NCBI RefSeq assembly: GCF_034190915.1 | Contig: NW_026947493.1 | Location: 46,394,501 to 46,458,500 of the forward strand | Reading direction: 5' to 3' | DNA: 64,000 nucleotides | From: Cavia porcellus | Taxonomy: Eukaryota > Chordata > Mammalia > Rodentia > Caviidae | Shown: positions 58,355 to 64,000 of the stretch, in pieces | How the letters are laid out: the number at the start of each line of letters is the position of its first letter | Position numbering within the stretch: position 1 is the stretch's first letter | Notes under the pieces: model-generated | What the model saw: the letters and a program-made list of their open reading frames with translations, nothing else | Told to the model about the DNA's origin: nothing | The model's database searches: none | Position numbers and translations under genes: made by a program

Positions 58355-60644
58355 CTGCAACAAATATAATTGTGAATGAAATGGTTGTGCTATTTCAAGG
58401 GCAAAATGACACAGAAATATTTTTACTGTAATGATTTCTAAAACTCTCTGGTGTGATCAGATCTTACTAGAAAAGAATATATCCCCACTGACCCTGAGTG
58501 GGAGAAAAGGCTGGAAGCAGGAACCAGGCATTAACTTTTCACCTCCAGAATCCATGGCCCTGATCTCCTTTTGGGCTGCTGTGTAAATGAGTTTAGAGGT
58601 TTCATGCTAGTCCCTGACAGGCATTTTTGCACGTTATGAAACCACTGTACACTATGGCACAATTAGTTTCTACTCAAGAGAGTCCCAAAACTAGGATAAA
58701 GGAGGGCCTGTTGCTCACGATTCAGTAGCACAACCAGAGATATATCTGTACATATTTGATGAAGAGTATCAAGAATTCCTGACCTGCTACAGTTGTCCCT
58801 CCCTGACACTCTACAGAGTCTGTCTGGACTCTTCCTCAACTGTTCCACTTCTGCTTACATTTACATTTAAACTGATCAGGAAAGATTTGGTGCCTGACTT
58901 ATTCAAAGGGCTTAAGGATTTAACATGGAGGGAAGAGACATCCTATCAGGCATCTAGAGGATGTCCTCTGATCTAGAGGCATACGGCATGTGCTCTTGGG
59001 CTGAGACTGGCAAGGCTCACAAGGCCAGATGACATTCCACCACAGATGAAACTATTGGGGGGGGGGAGAAACTCCGGGGGAGAAAGAGATGCATATTTAT
59101 CAATATATGTGTAAGCTAGCTATTTCAAGAACATGAAAAAAAGCTTAGAGTGTAACCAATACATATCAACAACCTGCTAGAAAACAACACAAAAGCAATG
59201 TGTCAATTTATTTATTCCTGAATAAATTATATGCTTGTTTACACTGAATGTTATCACTGCAATTTAATGAAAAACAAAACAAATTGTAATTCAATTTAGC
59301 ATTCATGATCAACTGCTTTCATGACTTTTGTGAATTTTTTCTTTAAAGATTTTTATGCAGCACTTAGAAATTTGTAAAGGCTAATTTATGAAACTTAAAA
59401 AATAATTAGCAATCATCCAAGTCCTCTAAATCTTGCTATTCCCATCCCTGATGGAGACTTTTTGTGATGAATATTTATCAGTGGACTTGGAAGAGGACTC
59501 CAATCAAGCCACTTCTAAGGCTTCAGTTTCCTTTCCTGCCTTCTACACATCATGGGCTAAGCAAAGAATAACTGGAATGATATGTAAAACACACTTTAAA
59601 AATTACAAAATTGCTTGTAGATGTAACTTACTATTAGCACATACTATCTGTATTTACTAGTTCTTCCGCACTGAGTTCCACATGTAATTTTTTGGGGGCA
59701 GAGTTTGGGCAGACCATATCTAGTTTTTCAATTACTACTTCTTTGAAGCATCAACTCTTGAGAGGTAAAACTTATAAATGCAAGTAAGACTTGTCTGGTA
59801 CTTTTACAACTCAGAAGTGTGCAGATTCTCCCCTGCCAACGGGCCCTTAATGCCTGCTCTCTACAGACTTGATCTCATCCAAATTTCCCACCAGTTGGTT
59901 GTTAGAGTGGGAGGTTTGCTAGGACTGCCAGCCACAAAACACAGCACTGTCTCAGCCAATTACTGATTAGGATCTTCTTGTTGCTAATGTAACTGTACCC
60001 TGGGGCATGTTTTCAGTTTTCTTTCCCCCAGTTTACTCTACATTTCTCGTTAGGTTTTGTTCAATATCCTACCCATCAGAAAAAGACAGGATGGGCACCA
60101 TCACTTGCTCCCTCATCTAGTTTTCAGGGAACAGTTTGCTAGAAAGCTGTCCTAGACTTAGCTTATGTTCCATGACCTACTCACACAGCCCTCTGTGGAG
60201 CCCCCTTGGAATGAACAGGGTTCCTGGACCCCTCTTAACCGCGCTGCATTATGCAGGTCCTAGCACACCTCAGACTGAAGGCTCTGGGAGCTTAATACAA
60301 AATCTCGACACCTGTGTAGTAAACATTAGGGACTGTAGAGGTCCTCTGGATTCCTATTCCTGCTGTGCCTTCTAACAGGAGGAGCTGCCTGCAGCCTTTG
60401 CTCTGCTCGCTGCTGTCTGTGGCATTCCCTTCCCAGAAGCATTCTTAGGCAGCACCAATGATTCTCAGCTCTGTGACACAGACTGAATTCTGTAACACAG
60501 ATTTATTCTCTGAATAAAAGCCTGGCTCACTCCTAGGGAGTATGTATTCCCACTATCCTCCCAGCAATGCCCCTAGTTCAGTTTTCCAAAAATATTTGGT
60601 GCCTGCCTGCCTGGCTAGACACTCACAGGCACTAGGATCCTAGA

Positions 60645-60735
60645 AGCATAGCCGCAGGTGAAGTTGCAGAGCCTGACTGTGAAGCTCTGAGTTCAAGCCC
60701 AGTTTCATAAAGAGGAAGAAGAAAGAACAAGTAAA
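60645..60735 (+). repeat. ID-like SINE, diverged
   Basis: GTTGCAGAGCCTGACTGTGAAG, CTCTGAGTTCAAGCCCAG and an A/G-rich tail resemble the 3' part of a sense ID element. Confidence 0.45.
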
Positions 60736-61028
60736 AGAATAAGAGAAAGACAATTTTAAAAATGGAAATTAACGATGCTGGGGGAGAGTGAGTGCTGAAA
60801 TAACAGCTGCTCATCCAAAGGCAACTCTGTCCCTACTACTGATCACTAGAAAACTGCAAGCTATTGTCACGTAAGATTCGGAAGCCACAACAGTAGGAAA
60901 TTACAGTTTTTTGTGGTGTCCACAGTACTGTTCTATTTTAGGGTAAATACAAAATAATGTTTCTGTTAATAGTCTACTTTGGGCTGTTGTAAAGCCAATC
61001 TCTGGGCTTTGTGAAACATTTATATCTT

Positions 61029-61108
61029 TTTTGGTATGGAGACTCAAATAAAGGGCCTTGCATTTGCCAAGTAGGCACTAAGCCACTGAATTACATTTCT
61101 GTCCCTGT
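61029..61108 (-). repeat. ID-like SINE, diverged
   Basis: TTTGGTATGGAGACTCAAATA, GGGCCTTGCATTTGCCAAG and CACTGAATTACATTTCTGTCCC in antisense order. Confidence 0.6.
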
Positions 61109-61696
61109 GACACATTTATATTTTGAGGATCTGATCATCTTTTTGAGAACCAGAATTCATCCTCTAATATTTTTTGCAGAATAAAAAAGTTTTACTCAGA
61201 CAACTCAGTCAGGCAGGTTTCTAAACTAGCAGTGGTGGAGTCTAAGCATTCTAAATACTTTAGCAAAATGCTGAGGCAAACCATTTGTGACTTTTATCAG
61301 AAAATACACAGAATCAGGACCAACTGGGTATAATATTCTATTACTGGTAATTTACATAACAGATATAATTTGGGGTAAGAGTCTAAAGTCTAAATTAAGA
61401 GATAATTTAGATGTGACATAACATATACATGGAGAACTAGTGGAAAGCCTGAATAAAAAGTGTTTTCACCTTGAAATAGTATGTATAATGACAAAATATA
61501 CAGTTTTTTGAGTATATAATATTCAACTGATAAATCTTTTTTAAAAAAGCAGCCGCTGATATGAGTAAGAGGACAAGCAGCCTCTCTGAGCCACGCAAGG
61601 AGACAGAAGATGGCTTTGGGAGGGCTTCAGTGGGCACTGAGTGCATAGCTGATGGAAACCCAGCAAACTACAATTGTCACCTGAGAGCCCATAGCT

Positions 61697-61813
61697 TTTT
61701 TTTTTGAGACAGTGCCCTGCTATGCAGTTCAGCCTGCTCTTGAACTCAAAGCAATCCTCCTGCCTCAGTCTCCTGAGTGTTGGAATTATGGACATGTGCC
61801 ACCATGCCTGGAG
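61697..61813 (-). repeat. B1-like SINE
   Basis: TTTTTTTTGAGACAGTGCCC, CCTCCTGCCTCAGTCTCCTG and GTGCCACCATGCCTGG. Confidence 0.85.
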
Positions 61814-63496
61814 AGCTCATGCTTTAGCCAGGAAGGCAAAACAACTCAATGAACCAATGAGAACAACAAAAGGCTATTATAACCTCCTAGGAATAAACTT
61901 CAAGCTCAAAAAAGAGAGAAAGATGGCCTGACATAGCTGAAAATATTTACAAACCTAGTGGATTTTGTGGGTTTTTCAAGGGAATGGGAACAAGAAGACG
62001 GGGCAATGCATCTGTGGTGTTGTGCCATCAGGAATCTTAGGCCTCAGTGTGAATACTTAGGAAAATTACCCCAAAAGCTCTCACCTTACCTACAGCTCTA
62101 CCAATTTTTGCCTGAAAATGAAACAAATCTTTTCATGGGATCAATTTGAAATTATTTTAGAGGAACATGTGACTTGAAAGAAAGCCCCAGAGTGGTTCTA
62201 CAAGATTAATTTCAAGGGAACTTTTAAAAATTGAAATGTTTACACAAATGCAATTTATGTATATTATGAGTGGGAAATTTTCAGCACCTGTGACTAAACA
62301 AGTGCAAGCCAAAGGGTAAGAACTCAGTGCTTTTCAATCCTGCCCTCAAAAGAATGTTTGGAATATATGTATTTTCTAGCCAATTTGTTATCTAGTTTTC
62401 AATTCTGTATTGAATTTGTGCTTTGACCATTTCGTAATATTAGAAAGAAAAAAATCAATAATATGAAGTGACAGAAAATACCCAGAAAGATGGTTTTACC
62501 AATGTAACTGGAATCTAAATGAAATTTGGGTACTTTTCATGGAATAACTACCATCCCTGTTATATGTTCACTTGAATTTTGAAATTAAACAGGAGGAGGA
62601 AGGGGAGAAGGAGAGATAGACTTCTTTGAGTTACACTTACACTGTTTTGCTAACTGGAAATATACTGGTATTTTATTTTTATAATATACTGGCTATCTTG
62701 ACAGAGAATTTCAGTAATGAGTATTCTATTTTTATGTGGCAGATAAAAATAAGTTTAAATCCTTGGATATATTTACCTTTCCGTAAGTACAACATAACTA
62801 TACTAAAACACTATTTTAATATTTTTAAATTAGGCAATTTTCTTAGCAGTCACAAACTATATTTAGTTTTCTATATTTTGCATCCATTAACCATAAAATA
62901 TATTGTGACAAAAATATCCTTCAGTGAAGTCAACAGTAGAAAGCTAGTCCCTAAGTTTAATATGATCACAACTTTATAAATCTTATTATAGATAGAACTC
63001 TTACACTGAAGAAAGAGATGCTAAAATTTAATTTTCAGAGCCTAAGGAAAGATCTGTCTCTGTGTCTTGACTTTATCACACCTTCCTACTGCACTGTAAT
63101 CATTAAAGTTATTCTTTTCAATATGACCTAAAAGAACAACAATGAAAATAACTTTTTCTTCACTCTGAAAAACATTTTTAAAAATCATAAAATAATTATG
63201 ATCTTTTAATAGCACCATTTTATAAACCAAAACCCCGCTGAATGGAGAGACTGTCCAAAGATGCCTCTATAATCTGTCTCTATCTTTTTCTTCCTGGGTG
63301 GCTGCTTCAAGAGTAGTCCCTTTGGTTCTCTCTCCATTTGCCTCTCTACAGAAATCCAACACTAATTAATTAGATTTCTACTTTCAAAGCAAAGAACAAA
63401 ACTCTGTCTCTTCAGGGACTGTGTTAAGATGAGTCATACCACAAACTGGGGGAAAATCATTAATATTATATTCCATATGGTTTGAGTGTGTGTGTC

Positions 63497-63639
63497 TTTT
63501 TTTGAGACAAGGTTTCACTATGCAGGTCAGGCTGGCTTTGAACTCACTTTGTAGCCCAGGCTGGCCTCAAACTTGCAGCAATCCTCTTACCTCAGCCTCC
63601 TGAGTGCTAGGGAGGTATGTACTACTAGACTTGGCCCTT
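63497..63639 (-). repeat. B1-like SINE with internal duplication
   Basis: TTTTTTTGAGACAAGGTTTC, two CAGGCTGGC blocks and CCTCAGCCTCCTGAGTGC. Confidence 0.87.
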
Positions 63640-63961
63640 CACACATTTTTTTATAAGTAGCTATTATTTGTATTTTCTCTCCGAACAAAAGAAGGTGAAG
63701 CATTTCATTTCTAGAGGTAAAACTAATTCAAATATACATGGAAAAACATTTTTTTAAAGCATTTGGATTAAACTGCCCTTTATTACTGGCATGTAAAAAA
63801 CATACATTTGTAAGTAAAATTCCAGTTTTTCTAGTAAGAACCATAAATCAGAAATTGATCCCAGAAAACAAAATTATCTCTTAAAAAACTACATTAGATA
63901 TTTGTAATTATGAAGTACTTTTAAAAAAGACTTTAATGTATTCCTCTAGAATACATTTACT

Positions 63962-64000
63962 GGGTTGGGGATTTAGCTCAGTGGCATAAGCGCCTGCCTT
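63962..64000 (+). repeat. ID-like SINE, cut by the window edge
   Basis: GGGTTGGGGATTTAGCTCAG, then TGGCATAAGCGCCTGCC, is the intact 5' half of an ID element including the A-box-like region. Confidence 0.85.

Larger units (their letters stand above)
58355..64000 (-). other. NCOA2: NCOA2 intron 4, 3' part
   Basis: No upstream exon was found: I looked for the bHLH exon (ending Ile-Lys-Glu-Gln) and saw none. SINEs lie near 60.7, 61.0, 61.7, 63.5 and 64.0 kb; 58355-60640 and 61815-63490 show nothing else I recognise. Confidence 0.8.

Noticed and set aside
59433..59660. Candidate upstream NCOA2 exon in intron 4
   Set aside because: The open frame has no bHLH residues and does not match the expected sequence before exon 5. 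The bHLH exon appears to lie outside the window.
1..64000. CRISPR arrays, operons, prophage or other prokaryotic systems
   Set aside because: The window has spliced exons, SINEs, LINEs and no regularly spaced short repeats with unique spacers. It is a vertebrate nuclear locus.

Overview
The window is mammalian, and almost certainly rodent, genomic DNA. One gene accounts for all convincing coding sequence: NCOA2 (nuclear receptor coactivator 2, also TIF2, GRIP1 or SRC-2), on the minus strand. I recognise it from the translated exons: the PAS segments, three LxxLL nuclear-receptor boxes in one 1.27-kb exon, the CBP/p300-binding AD1 segment, and the C-terminal Lys-Tyr-Cys end. The rodent assignment rests on more than 60 short interspersed repeats of two classes: B1-like (7SL-derived) elements and tRNA-derived ID-like elements. 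Both are typical of rodents. The repeat subfamilies do not look murine, but I cannot name the species.

Layout, low to high coordinate (the gene reads right to left). Positions 1 to about 4125 are intergenic DNA downstream of NCOA2, holding SINEs and a MaLR-like solo LTR. About 4125-7773 is the 3' UTR, which has no recognisable SINE and ends at two AATAAA signals. Positions 7774-58354 hold 19 coding exons. Every inferred junction is GT-AG and every reading phase is compatible. If human numbering applies these are exons 5-23, encoding about residue 87 to the C-terminus. Positions 58355-64000 are the start of intron 4; the upstream exons (start codon, bHLH) lie outside the window. Joined, the exons give 4130 nt, that is 1375 complete codons, one partial codon and a stop. 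This is two codons shorter than the same part of human NCOA2 as I remember it, and I can point to two candidate single-codon losses (exons 11 and 16).

The protein is a transcriptional coactivator. Its PAS region, receptor-interaction domain (LxxLL boxes), AD1 (CBP/p300) and AD2 (arginine methyltransferase) are laid out along the exons in that order. It has no neighbouring gene in the window to work with.

I found no undescribed biological system. The more unusual observations are in non-coding DNA: a pure poly(A) tract flanked by a 13-bp direct repeat, two separate intronic micro-duplications (one a perfect 49-bp match), several ID insertions with clean target-site duplications (one nested in a B1), and a Pumilio-type site overlapping a poly(A) signal. 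Comparisons with human or mouse are from memory, not from a search.
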